The notes beneath the pieces are model-generated. The model saw only the letters and a list, made by a program, of their open reading frames with translations. It did no database searches and had not been told where the DNA came from. A DNA stretch of 47,681 nt from Chitinophagaceae bacterium (lineage in GTDB: Bacteria > Bacteroidota > Bacteroidia > Chitinophagales > Chitinophagaceae): contig JADLCD010000055.1 in assembly GCA_020847395.1 (NCBI GenBank), forward strand, positions 1-47,681, written 5' to 3'. Below, piece after piece: positions 28,592 to 37,413 of the stretch (its first letter is position 1; each line of letters opens with the position of its first letter). The translations under genes were made by a program, and so were the position numbers.

Positions 28592-31015
28592 CTATTCCGT
28601 TCTCAAACTCTTCACCGGGTTTGCCATCGCTGCCTTTATCGCCTGAAAACTGATTGTTGCCAGCGCAATAAACAAGGCCAGCAAACCGGCCACCACAAAT
28701 ACCCACCAACTGATCGATACACGATAGGCAAAATCCTGCAGCCATTTATGCATTGCCCACCACGCCACCGGAAATGAAATGATGGATGATATTAAGACCA
28801 GCTTTAAAAAATCTTTTGATAACATACCGGCAATATTGCCAACAGAGGCGCCTAAGACTTTGCGGATACCAATTTCTTTTACACGTTGTTCTACTGCATA
28901 TGTTATTAATCCGAATAAGCCCAGGCTGGCAATAAGAATTGCCAGCACGGCAAATGTGATAAATATTTTCCCGGTTCTTTGTTCAGTTGTATATAACCGG
29001 TTGAAATCTTCATCCATAAAGGAGTAATTGAAAGGCTGGCTCGCTGCCATCGATTGCCATTTGTTTTTTATCTGCTCAAGTACAGCATTTGTATTTGCTG
29101 CATTAATCCGTACGGATATATTGCCATTGTCTTTTCCCAGTTTAAGGGCCAGTGGCATTATAACATCACGAAGCGAACTGAAGTTGAAATTTTTAATGAT
29201 GCCGATAACATGCCATTCATTCAACTTTTTGAGGCTTATGTTTTGGATGTTGTATAATTTTTTATTGAGTATGTCTTTTGTAGCAAGGAATTTAGCAGCA
29301 GCTTCATTAATAACAATCGCATTTGAATCAGTCTGGAATTCAGGCGAGAAATTTCTTCCTTCCAGTACTTTTATGCCGAGTGTCGGCACATATTTTTCAT
29401 CCACAAACCAGTTCTGCATTGAAATCGCTGTTTTCTGATCAAGTATAGGGGATGTAAAAAACGCATCATTACTTCTGTAATAATTTACCGGCAGGTAACC
29501 GCTCATCGTAGCATTCTGTACACCGCTAACCTGTAATAATTCATTTCTGAACGTGGCAGCCTGTTCGCCCAATGCAGATGTATTATTAATAATTAATACT
29601 TTATTCCGGTCATAGCCGATGTCTTTAGTATGAATATAATTAAGCTGGTTATAAATAACGACTGTACCAAAAATCAGGATAATAGAAATGGAGAACTGGA
29701 AAACGACTAAAGAATTTCGCAGCCATGAACGTTTGAAACCACCTGCCAGTTTGCCTTTTAATACATCTATAGGTTGAAAAGCGGATAAGAAGAAAGCAGG
29801 ATAACTGCCCGCGAATAAACCCACAACAATTATCAACCCTACCAGTGATAACAGCATCATGGATTGAAATAAAATCCTTGTATTAATTTGTTTCCCCGTA
29901 AGCTGGTTGAAATAAGGAATTAATAACCATGCAATCAATAAAGCAAAAACGAGTGCAATCAGGCTGATGAGCAATGACTCTGTTAAGAATTGTGCAACCA
30001 GGTTTTTCTTCAATGATCCTAATACTTTTCGTACACCCACTTCTTTCGCACGACTAGAAGAACGGGCTGTGGAAAGGTTAATAAAGTTTACGCAAGCGAT
30101 CAATAAAATCAATACCGCGATAGCAGAAAATATATAAACAAACTGCGCACTACCATTCCCATCAATTTCCGCCATTTTATTGGAGTGCAGGTGAATATCA
30201 GTAAGTGGTGTCAGGCTGGCCTTTATATAACCACCACTCTTTTTAAATTCATCCATACCCTGGTTGACCACACTTTTAAGCATAGGGCCGGTGTATTTCT
30301 CCATAAAACCGTTTAGTTGCGGTTCAAGTTTTGCTACGTCGGCATTCTTTCTTAGTAATATATAGGTGTTCCAGTTTTCACTTAACCAGTTGTCGTCCTT
30401 GCTGCCAGGATCTTCAATCATAGGTGCAAAAATGTCAAAATTGAAATGCGATTGTGTGGGAATATTTTCAATAACGGCTGTTATTTTATAGTTGCCTGTA
30501 TCATTAATCAGCATTGTTCTGCCAACCACATCCGTTGTGTTGAAATACTTTTTCGCCACTTTTTCTGTAATCACTAAGGAGTGAGGTTCAACCAAAGCTG
30601 TTTTTGGGTTGCCGGCAATTACCGGTAATGTAAACACATCAAACAAACTGGAGTCTGCATAGGCCACTCTTTCCTCCTGTAAATTTTCGTTTCCTTTTTT
30701 TACGCGTAAACCGCCATACCAGCGCAGGCGGGTATATTGTTCCACTTCGGGAAAGTCCTTCACCATCGTAGTGCCCAGTAATGCCGGGCTTACCGCCATA
30801 TCAAAATGATTCTCGCCAAATTGAACTTCGTTGTTTACACGAAATATTCTTGCCGCATTCTTATTGTATTTGTCGTAGCTCAATTCATCCAGCACATACA
30901 ATAAAATCAGCATACAGGTGGCGAGCCCTGCAGCCAGGCCAATGATATTAATGGAAGAATAGAATTTATTCTTTACCAGGTTTCTAAAGGCGGTTTTCAG
31001 ATAGTTTTTAAGCAT
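28592..31015 (-). CDS. FtsX/MacB-type ABC transporter permease, copy C5
   Basis: An 807-residue double permease close to C14 and C4. TM1 follows NKFYSSINIIGLAAGLATC. The marker TDIHLHSNKMAEIDGNGSAQ precedes TM2. Motif 1 is SRAKEVGVRKVLGSLKK; motif 2 is QRVKEIGIRKVLGASVGN (near 709), then LSKDFLKLV. The second periplasmic domain has MQNWFVDEKYVPTLGIKV, EGRNFSPEFQTDSNAIVINEAA and IIKNFNFSSL. Normal tail NPVKSLRTE. A short run just after the stop (about 28566-28590) resembles stretches after C2/C3 and C4 (AATCC..GGTTCAGGC), another shared 3' sequence. Confidence 0.95.
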   Translation of the reverse strand: MLKNYLKTAFRNLVKNKFYSSINIIGLAAGLATCMLILLYVLDELSYDKYNKNAARIFRVNNEVQFGENHFDMAVSPALLGTTMVKDFPEVEQYTRLRWYGGLRVKKGNENLQEERVAYADSSLFDVFTLPVIAGNPKTALVEPHSLVITEKVAKKYFNTTDVVGRTMLINDTGNYKITAVIENIPTQSHFNFDIFAPMIEDPGSKDDNWLSENWNTYILLRKNADVAKLEPQLNGFMEKYTGPMLKSVVNQGMDEFKKSGGYIKASLTPLTDIHLHSNKMAEIDGNGSAQFVYIFSAIAVLILLIACVNFINLSTARSSSRAKEVGVRKVLGSLKKNLVAQFLTESLLISLIALVFALLIAWLLIPYFNQLTGKQINTRILFQSMMLLSLVGLIIVVGLFAGSYPAFFLSAFQPIDVLKGKLAGGFKRSWLRNSLVVFQFSISIILIFGTVVIYNQLNYIHTKDIGYDRNKVLIINNTSALGEQAATFRNELLQVSGVQNATMSGYLPVNYYRSNDAFFTSPILDQKTAISMQNWFVDEKYVPTLGIKVLEGRNFSPEFQTDSNAIVINEAAAKFLATKDILNKKLYNIQNISLKKLNEWHVIGIIKNFNFSSLRDVIMPLALKLGKDNGNISVRINAANTNAVLEQIKNKWQSMAASQPFNYSFMDEDFNRLYTTEQRTGKIFITFAVLAILIASLGLFGLITYAVEQRVKEIGIRKVLGASVGNIAGMLSKDFLKLVLISSIISFPVAWWAMHKWLQDFAYRVSISWWVFVVAGLLALFIALATISFQAIKAAMANPVKSLRTE

Positions 31016-31159
31016 GTTAAAATTTGATAATTGTTAGACGACTCAATTGTTTAATGGTTACAGTTGTCTGAAACATCCTTCTGTTTAGGAACACTTATAT
31101 CAATCAGTATCTCCCCTTTTTCCGCAAATCCCTGTTCAGGCTTATTCCGTTCTCAAACC

Positions 31160-31217
31160 CTTCATACCGATATGCATCAGGATTCCATCATTACTCACTC
31201 CGTTCGTAATGACTTCA
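31160..31217. repeat. 53-bp variant of the double-hairpin element in the 3' end of C4
   Basis: The insertion (31165-31217) is bounded by CTTCA at 31160-31164 and 31213-31217. The first hairpin is weakened by substitutions. The second has arms TCATTAC and GTAATGA. It lies at the same K|S codon junction; the present C4 stop (31195) lies inside it. The displaced original KSLRTE-like end remains downstream (about 31143-31163). Confidence 0.8.
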
Positions 31218-33609
31218 CCGGGTTTGTCAATGCTGCTTTTATTGCCTGGAAACTTACTGTAATCAATGCGATCAATAATGCAGCAACGCCTGCCACAACA
31301 AATACCCACCAGCTAATATCAATTCTATAAGCAAAACTTTCAAGCCATTTGTGCATACCCCACCAGGCTACGGGGAAAGCGATGAGTGAAGCAATCAACA
31401 CCAGCTTTAAAAATTCTTTTGAAAGCATTTGGGTAACCTGGCTTACACTCGCACCTAACACTTTTCTTATGCCGATCTCTTTTGTACGTTGTTCTGCCGT
31501 ATACGTAACAAGGCCAAACAAACCAAGGCAGGCAACAAGAATAATAAGCACAGAAAAGATGTTAAGTATAATGCCCGTTTTTTGTTCTGCTGAATACGTT
31601 TTGTTAAAAAGATCATCCATAAAGCTGTAAGCAAATGGTTCGCCCGTGTTGTAAGCATCCCAATTTTTTTTCATAGTTGCCAATAAGCCTGCAACATCAG
31701 TTGTTTTTATTTTAAAGATCAATCCGCTTTCAGGATTCAGCGACATGTACAAAGGGCTAATTGCTTCGCGTAATGATTTAAAATTGAAATTTTTCACTAC
31801 GCCAATTACATGAAAAGGAACATTGGTTCCCCTGTTGCTATTTTGCCTGATTATTGTTTTTCCGACAGCACTCATATCGTTCCAGCCGAATGCATGAGCT
31901 GCTGCTTCATTCAGGATAATGCCTGTAGAATCTGTTGCAAACTCTTTAGAAAAATTTCTGCCGCTAACCATTTTCATACCTAATGTGGGAATATAATTTT
32001 CGTCAACATTATATTCATCGCCATTTACAACTAAATTGTCGTTGCCATGCGGATAAGCCAATGCATTATTATAATTGCTCGGCCCTGCAGGTTTATACCC
32101 GGATATAGTTGCATTTACAATGCGCGGGTCCTGCAGCATTTGTTGTTTATATACCTGCTCTTCTTTGCCCAGCGCATAAGAATTTGGAATAGTAAGCAAT
32201 TGCTCTTTGCTGTATCCAAGATCTTTGTTTTGTATGTATTTCATTTGCTGATATACTATAATAGTTCCGATGATCAACCCAACAGAAATAAAAAATTGAA
32301 ACACTACTAAGCCGCTTCGTAAACCAAAACTTTTATGATTGGCAGTAAGTTTTCCTTTTAATACAGCAATGGGTTTAAAAGATGATAAATAAAATGCAGG
32401 ATAAATACCTGCAACAAGGCCAACAAGTAAGCCCAAACCAATAAAAGAAAGAACAGGTTTTACATCAAAGCTTAAATGTTTTCCCGAAATATTATTGAAT
32501 GCAGGTAATGCCAGTTGCACTAATACAAATGCAATAAGCAATGCAAAAAATGTTATCAATATTGATTCTGATAAAAACTGGCTGATGAGCTGCAATTTTC
32601 CGGAGCCTGCAACTTTTCTTATGCCTACTTCTTTTGCTCTTTTAGAAGCGCCTGCTGTTGATAAATTAATGAAATTTATACAGGCAACAATCAGCATAAA
32701 AATAGCAACGCCGCCAAAAATATAAACATACGTTGCATTGCCACCGGGTTCAAATTCTGTAGTTGTGTTTGAGTTAAGATGAATATCTTTTAATGGCTGT
32801 AATGCAAACCCAAGCGAATTACCTTTTGTTATAAATTGTTCCAGGCTCAAACCCATTGCCTGTTGTATTTGCGGGCCCATATATTTTTTAACCATTGCGG
32901 GAAATCTTGCTTCCATTTTCTTTAAATCGGTACCAGGTTTTAGTAAAAGATAAGTGTGATAACCTCCTCCCAGCCATGTATTTGATTTGGCATCCGCCCA
33001 GCTTGTTAAAGAGCCAAACATATCAAAATGAAAATGCGAATTAGCGGGAATACTTTTAATAATACCCGTTACTTTATACACCCGGTTACTATCTGTATTT
33101 ATCTCAATGATTTTACCTATTGCTTCTTTTTTGCCAAAATATTTTTCTGCGGCTTCCCGGGTAAGCACGATGGCGTCAGGTTGTGTCAAAGCAGTTTTGG
33201 CATCGCCTTCTATCATAGGCAAAGTGAATATGCTTAAAAAGTTTGGGTCAACTAATGCAAACCGGTCATCTTTAAAAACTGTATGGTTATAAATAATTTT
33301 TGGTGTACCAAAGTCTGAGATCCTTGTTGCATCCTGTACTTCGGGAAAATCTTTTTTCATAGTTTGTGCAACAGGCGGCATTGCAACGCTTTCATCTATT
33401 TTGCCACCATTAAGATTTGCATGAAAAACTACTCTTGCAATATTGTCAGCATTTTTATTAAAGCGGTCGTAGCTCATTTCATCCTGCACATACAGCATAA
33501 TGATAAAAAAGGTAGAAATGCCAATAGACAAGCCCAAAATGTTGATGAAAGAAAAAAGTTTATTCTTCCTAATATTACGCCATGCGGTTTTGAAATAATT
33601 TTTAAACAT
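31195..33609 (-). CDS. FtsX/MacB-type ABC transporter permease, copy C4
   Basis: An 804-residue double permease. TM1 follows NKLFSFINILGLSIGISTF. The marker KDIHLNSNTTTEFEPGGNATYVYIF precedes TM2. Motif 1 is KRAKEVGIRKVAGSGKL; motif 2 is QRTKEIGIRKVLGASVSQ (near 706), then LSKEFLKLV. The second periplasmic domain has VDENYIPTLGMKMVSGRNF, KEFATDSTGIILNEAA and VVKNFNFKSL, shared closely with C5 and C14. The C-terminus is ALTNPVKSLRTE, its last residues encoded by the inserted hairpin element. The gene follows the orphan tail and the methyltransferase, so it is the first permease after a break in the series. Confidence 0.95.
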   Translation of the reverse strand: MFKNYFKTAWRNIRKNKLFSFINILGLSIGISTFFIIMLYVQDEMSYDRFNKNADNIARVVFHANLNGGKIDESVAMPPVAQTMKKDFPEVQDATRISDFGTPKIIYNHTVFKDDRFALVDPNFLSIFTLPMIEGDAKTALTQPDAIVLTREAAEKYFGKKEAIGKIIEINTDSNRVYKVTGIIKSIPANSHFHFDMFGSLTSWADAKSNTWLGGGYHTYLLLKPGTDLKKMEARFPAMVKKYMGPQIQQAMGLSLEQFITKGNSLGFALQPLKDIHLNSNTTTEFEPGGNATYVYIFGGVAIFMLIVACINFINLSTAGASKRAKEVGIRKVAGSGKLQLISQFLSESILITFFALLIAFVLVQLALPAFNNISGKHLSFDVKPVLSFIGLGLLVGLVAGIYPAFYLSSFKPIAVLKGKLTANHKSFGLRSGLVVFQFFISVGLIIGTIIVYQQMKYIQNKDLGYSKEQLLTIPNSYALGKEEQVYKQQMLQDPRIVNATISGYKPAGPSNYNNALAYPHGNDNLVVNGDEYNVDENYIPTLGMKMVSGRNFSKEFATDSTGIILNEAAAHAFGWNDMSAVGKTIIRQNSNRGTNVPFHVIGVVKNFNFKSLREAISPLYMSLNPESGLIFKIKTTDVAGLLATMKKNWDAYNTGEPFAYSFMDDLFNKTYSAEQKTGIILNIFSVLIILVACLGLFGLVTYTAEQRTKEIGIRKVLGASVSQVTQMLSKEFLKLVLIASLIAFPVAWWGMHKWLESFAYRIDISWWVFVVAGVAALLIALITVSFQAIKAALTNPVKSLRTE

Positions 33610-34219
33610 AAAAAGATATTATGATTTGTGATTTTTTAATGTCTGATTTGGCATTTTCAAATTGAACTATTTTGTTCTCAAATTCTTCGCAGGGCTTGCA
33701 AATAATGTCGTCATTAAAAGCAAGCTTCTGCCCCTCACACATTGACCATAGCAGACAAACCTTGATAATCAGTAAAGAAATCCTACGGATAGGGTTTACT
33801 AAAAAATATGCCGTATTTATTAGGGTCTGATAATCAATAAAATAAATGAAGCAAACATGCGGAGGTGTTCGGATTTGAACAGTTATTGTACGATAATGTA
33901 CATCAACCATTCCGATGAAATAGAACATAATGCAGCTCCTCGCAAAAAACTGCTAAGTGAGTTTGTTATTTAATCCAAATTGTTTAAAGCAGCAATCGCT
34001 CCAGCCAAAGATGAGTATTTCAAATCAGGTAGTTTGTCACCCAACAGCGGTGATTTAAAACCTTGCAGTCATTATTCCAAAAACAGCAGGTGTAGATGAG
34101 TTTAAATTTTCAAGCAGTTTAAAAATTTCATCCCGTTGTAATATGTCGGGAAATTGTGCAATATTTTAAATTCAGAACAATATTAACAACGCAGCTCCCT
34201 TCAGGCTTGCAACAAAACT
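33610..34219. other. 610-bp gene-poor spacer with an orphan permease tail and decayed sequence
   Basis: Only the orphan tail at 33667-33702 is recognisable. The rest has short frames with many stops on both strands. Minus-strand bases 33856-33905 vaguely resemble a tRNA 3' end but do not fold. Plus-strand bases near 34076-34125 give a short readable piece (AVIIPKTAGVDEFKFSS) with no continuing frame. I see no functional gene. Confidence 0.6.
33667..33702 (-). pseudogene. Orphan 3' tail of a second lost permease copy
   Basis: The minus strand reads FASPAKNLRTK and stop, which matches the family end (FANPVKSLRTE-like) at most bases. No permease sequence precedes it. It lies about 520 bp after the stop of the methyltransferase gene. 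It is older than the tail at 11965 because several codons have changed. Confidence 0.75.
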
Positions 34220-34804
34220 TTACATGTTATTTTTTACAGCGATTATAATTCCTGATGACCAGTTTTGTTTTGTTAATAACAGGTCTTTTCTTGCTTCCAA
34301 ATCAGCAATTAATTTTTCAACCTTTTTCTCGTGTCCGTCTGGCCAATTTAATTGCGGTAACATATCATCAATTATATAAAGGCCACCTCTATTAAGCATA
34401 GATAATGTTTCATCTAAAAGAAGGTATTTTCCATGCCATGTATCAGCAAAAATGTAATCAAATTTTTCATTCTTGTTTTTAGTTATCCACGCTTCTCCGT
34501 CTGTTTGTATGAACGTTGCTCTTTTATCAACCGCTAAATACCTTTTGGCTACACTTAGAGATCTGTTGTCATTATCTATTGAAATTAATGTAGAGCTTTC
34601 ATCCATTCCGTCAAGTATCCATGATGTAGCAAGTCCTGTGCCTGTACCAAGTTCAAGAAATTTACCTGATGGTTTAGAGGCTGCCAACACTCTAAGCAGC
34701 GCACAGGCAGGCAGCTCAGATGCCATTGTAAAACCTGATGCTTTCGTCTCTTTGTCAATATCTGTATATGCTTCAGGTAGTGTTTGATTTATTTCTTCTT
34801 TCAT
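34220..34804 (-). CDS. Class I SAM-dependent methyltransferase (O-methyltransferase-like)
   Basis: A 194-residue cytoplasmic protein with the Rossmann methyltransferase pattern: motif I FLELGTGTGLATS (49-61), the acidic residue after strand 2 (ISIDND, D77), a TDGEAW turn (101-106), and FDYIFADTWHGKY (115-127) with D121 at the end of strand 4. IIDDML (144-149) follows. These resemble small O-methyltransferases of the catechol O-methyltransferase type, which use a metal-bound acidic pair; the substrate cannot be told. The start ATG at 34804 is 124 bp after permease C3. The gene is unrelated to the transporters and is followed by an orphan permease tail, so it too may occupy the place of a lost copy. 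Confidence 0.85.
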   Translation of the reverse strand: MKEEINQTLPEAYTDIDKETKASGFTMASELPACALLRVLAASKPSGKFLELGTGTGLATSWILDGMDESSTLISIDNDNRSLSVAKRYLAVDKRATFIQTDGEAWITKNKNEKFDYIFADTWHGKYLLLDETLSMLNRGGLYIIDDMLPQLNWPDGHEKKVEKLIADLEARKDLLLTKQNWSSGIIIAVKNNM

Positions 34805-34905
34805 TCAAAAAAATTTAATCATTCTGATTTATTGATATCTGAGTTTTATTATTCACGATTGACTATTCAACATTCGAGCTCTTCATTCCGTTCTTAAACT
34901 CTTCA

Positions 34906-34951
34906 CCCCGATATTCATCGGGATTCCGTTACTCCGTGCGGAGTGATTTCA
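34906..34951. repeat. 46-bp double-hairpin element in the 3' end of C3
   Basis: Bounded by TTCA at 34902-34905 and 34948-34951. Contains CCCGAT/ATCGGG and ACTCCG/CGGAGT arms. Same codon position as the other copies. The present C3 stop at 34929 lies within it, and the fossil KSLRTE-like codons remain at about 34884-34904. Confidence 0.85.
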
Positions 34952-37337
34952 CCGGGTTTGCCATTGCTGCTTTAATTGCCTGAAAACTGATTGTTATTAA
35001 AGCAATCAATATCGCTGAAAGCCCTGCCAGCAGGAATATCCACCAGCTTATTTCAATCCTGTAAGCAAAACCCCGTAGCCATTTATGCATTGCCCACCAT
35101 GCAACAGGCGAGGCAATTATAAATGCAATCAATACCAGCTTTATAAAATCTTTCGACAGCATGGTTGTAATACCTGCAACACTTGCACCAAGCACTTTGC
35201 GTATACCGATTTCTTTAGTGCGCTGCTCTGCCGTAAATGCAGCCAGTCCAAATAAGCCGAGGCAGGAAATGACAATGCTTAATATCACCAGCACAATAAA
35301 AACTTTTTGGAAATTGGCTTCTGCTTTATAGAGCTGCGTAAAAGTTTCATCTAAAAAAGAATACTGAAACGGCCTGTCCGGCGCAAACTGTTTCCATTTA
35401 TTTTCTATTTGCAGGAGTGTTGAAGAAATATGCTGCTTGGAAAGCTTTACCGTAAGGTTTGATGCTCGTTGGGGACTTGCTACAAAGCCAAAGGGCTTTA
35501 TTTCGTTTTTAAAAGATGCAAAGTGAAAGTCTTCTGTTACACCCACCACTTTCGCATAGTAGCTTGTGTCGCCATTCGTACGCCATAGCAACTGTTTACC
35601 AATAACAGGCGAAGGAATGGCTAATTCTTTCACCGCTTTTTCATTCAGGATAATGCTGCTGTAATCCTGCTCAAGTGTTCCTTTTGAAGCAAAGGATAAA
35701 GTATCTCCGGGAAAAGCAGGAGAAAAATTCCGTCCTTCTTTTACATGAATGCCGAGCACTTTAAGATAGTCATAACCCGTAAATAAAAGATTTACTACCG
35801 CTCCCTTATCAGAACCTTTTACATTAAACCTTGTTGTTCCGTTTATTCCGCCTATTATGCCGCTCGAACCAGCCGCATCCTGCACTTCGTGAATTTGCGA
35901 CAACTCGTTCTGAAATGAAAGTTTGTTGGCATCGGAAAGGCTGTTATAATTACTGATAATTAAAACCTGGTCTTTGTTTAATCCTAACCTGGCTGACCGG
36001 ATATAATTGGTTTGCTGATAAATGATCAATGAACCTGCGATGAATGCAATGGAAATCGTAAACTGCACAACCACCAGCGCTTTACGTAAGTTGAACACAC
36101 TTCTTTCGCTAAACTTTTTACCTTTTAAAACAATGATGGGTTTGAAAGAAGATAAATATGCAGCAGGAAACAAGCCGGCTAATATACCAGTAAGTATAGC
36201 GCCTGACATAAAATAAAGTACAACATAATTACCTGCACTGAACAATGCGAGATGCTTTGCGGTTATATTGTTCACGAATGGCAATAGTAATTGTGTTATA
36301 AGCAGAGCGACAGCAGCAGCAATAAGAGAAGTAATTACAGATTCAAGCAAAAATTGTTGCATCAATGATGTACTGTGAGCGCCTGCAACCTTGCGGATGC
36401 CTATTTCTTTTGCACGAAGTGAGGACCTTGCCGTAACGAGGTTAATATAATTGATAGTGGCAATTAAAATAATGAGCAGGCCCACAATAACAAAAACAAC
36501 GACATATAGCCGCTGGCTGTTGGGTTCTATTTCCCATTTCAAATCAGAATCAAGGTGAATGTTCGTTAAAGCCTGGGTATAGTAAACGTTGTTTTCGTTT
36601 GGCATGTTTCGTTTGTACAACGCCTGTATTTTAGGGTCTACATCTGCAATAGCTACCCCTGGCTGCAGCTTTATATAAGTATAAAATTCATATCCTCTCC
36701 AATTGTCGTCAATATTGTTGGTAAATGTTCTTATCGGAACCAAAAAATCAAAATGGAAATGCGCATTGTCAGGCACATCTTTCAGCACGCCGGAAACCAT
36801 CATATCGCCTAACCCGTCAATGCGCAGCACTTTACCCATCGGGTTTTCAGTTCCAAAATATTTTTGTGCAATAGTTTCTGTAAGTACAACCGAGTTTACT
36901 TCTCTGAATGCGGTCTTTGCATTGCCTTGCATAAAAGGAAAAGTGAATACATCGAAAAAGCTGCTGTCGGCACGAAACAGCTTTTCAGTGTAAATATGTT
37001 TGTCTTTGTAGGTAACCAGGAAATTATTACCCCATCCCGGAAACACTCTTGTAACATGCGCAATGCCGGGGATATCTTTTTGCATTTCGGGCGCAAGCGC
37101 CGGCGGTGTGGTGGCATCAGGCAAGTGACTGCCATCGGAGTTTACAAAATCTTTTACCACGCGGTAAATGCGGTCCGCATCTTTATTAAACCGGTCGTAG
37201 CTTAATTCATCGGCCACAAATAAAAATATCAGCAGGCTGCAAGCCATTCCTGTTACCAATCCAAAAATGTTTATAAAAGACAAACTTTTGTGCTTCCATA
37301 AATTGCGCCAGGCGATTTTGAAATAATTTTTAAACAT
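34929..37337 (-). CDS. FtsX/MacB-type ABC transporter permease, copy C3
   Basis: An 802-residue double permease. TM1 follows HKSLSFINIFGLVTGMACS. The marker TNIHLDSDLKWEIEPNSQR precedes TM2 (LYVVVFVIVGLLIILIATINYINL). Motif 1 is LRAKEIGIRKVAGAHST; motif 2 is QRTKEIGIRKVLGASVAG (near 704), then LSKDFIKLV. The second periplasmic domain has a loop with FASKGTLEQDYSSIILNEKA and VTEDFHFASF. The end SLRTE is encoded by the inserted hairpin element. It lies 76 bp after C2 and is the last permease before the methyltransferase. Confidence 0.95.
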   Translation of the reverse strand: MFKNYFKIAWRNLWKHKSLSFINIFGLVTGMACSLLIFLFVADELSYDRFNKDADRIYRVVKDFVNSDGSHLPDATTPPALAPEMQKDIPGIAHVTRVFPGWGNNFLVTYKDKHIYTEKLFRADSSFFDVFTFPFMQGNAKTAFREVNSVVLTETIAQKYFGTENPMGKVLRIDGLGDMMVSGVLKDVPDNAHFHFDFLVPIRTFTNNIDDNWRGYEFYTYIKLQPGVAIADVDPKIQALYKRNMPNENNVYYTQALTNIHLDSDLKWEIEPNSQRLYVVVFVIVGLLIILIATINYINLVTARSSLRAKEIGIRKVAGAHSTSLMQQFLLESVITSLIAAAVALLITQLLLPFVNNITAKHLALFSAGNYVVLYFMSGAILTGILAGLFPAAYLSSFKPIIVLKGKKFSERSVFNLRKALVVVQFTISIAFIAGSLIIYQQTNYIRSARLGLNKDQVLIISNYNSLSDANKLSFQNELSQIHEVQDAAGSSGIIGGINGTTRFNVKGSDKGAVVNLLFTGYDYLKVLGIHVKEGRNFSPAFPGDTLSFASKGTLEQDYSSIILNEKAVKELAIPSPVIGKQLLWRTNGDTSYYAKVVGVTEDFHFASFKNEIKPFGFVASPQRASNLTVKLSKQHISSTLLQIENKWKQFAPDRPFQYSFLDETFTQLYKAEANFQKVFIVLVILSIVISCLGLFGLAAFTAEQRTKEIGIRKVLGASVAGITTMLSKDFIKLVLIAFIIASPVAWWAMHKWLRGFAYRIEISWWIFLLAGLSAILIALITISFQAIKAAMANPVKSLRTE

Positions 37338-37413
37338 AAAAATGACTTGTGATGTATGATTTAAGTTTTATTAACCCTGTTGATCTATAAATCCTTCCAA
37401 ATCCAGGTTCGGA

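Noticed and set aside
33602-33928. A 108-codon minus-strand frame in the gene-poor spacer
   Set aside because: It runs across the orphan permease tail in a different frame, has no family features and unlikely composition.
33856-33940. tRNA-like 3' end on the minus strand (TTCAAATCC followed by a CACCTCC acceptor-like run)
   Set aside because: The T-stem does not pair, the spacing to a possible 5' acceptor strand is wrong and no D-arm or anticodon arm folds. At most a very decayed fragment.
34076-34125. Plus-strand stretch reading AVIIPKTAGVDEFKFSS, faintly like the end of a CutC-type protein
   Set aside because: Too short, with stops on both sides and no upstream matching frame; not enough for a pseudogene call.
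4441-34951. Hairpin elements as intrinsic terminators between permeases
   Set aside because: The hairpins are strong but no run of T follows on the minus strand, so they are described as repeats; an effect on mRNA ends remains possible.
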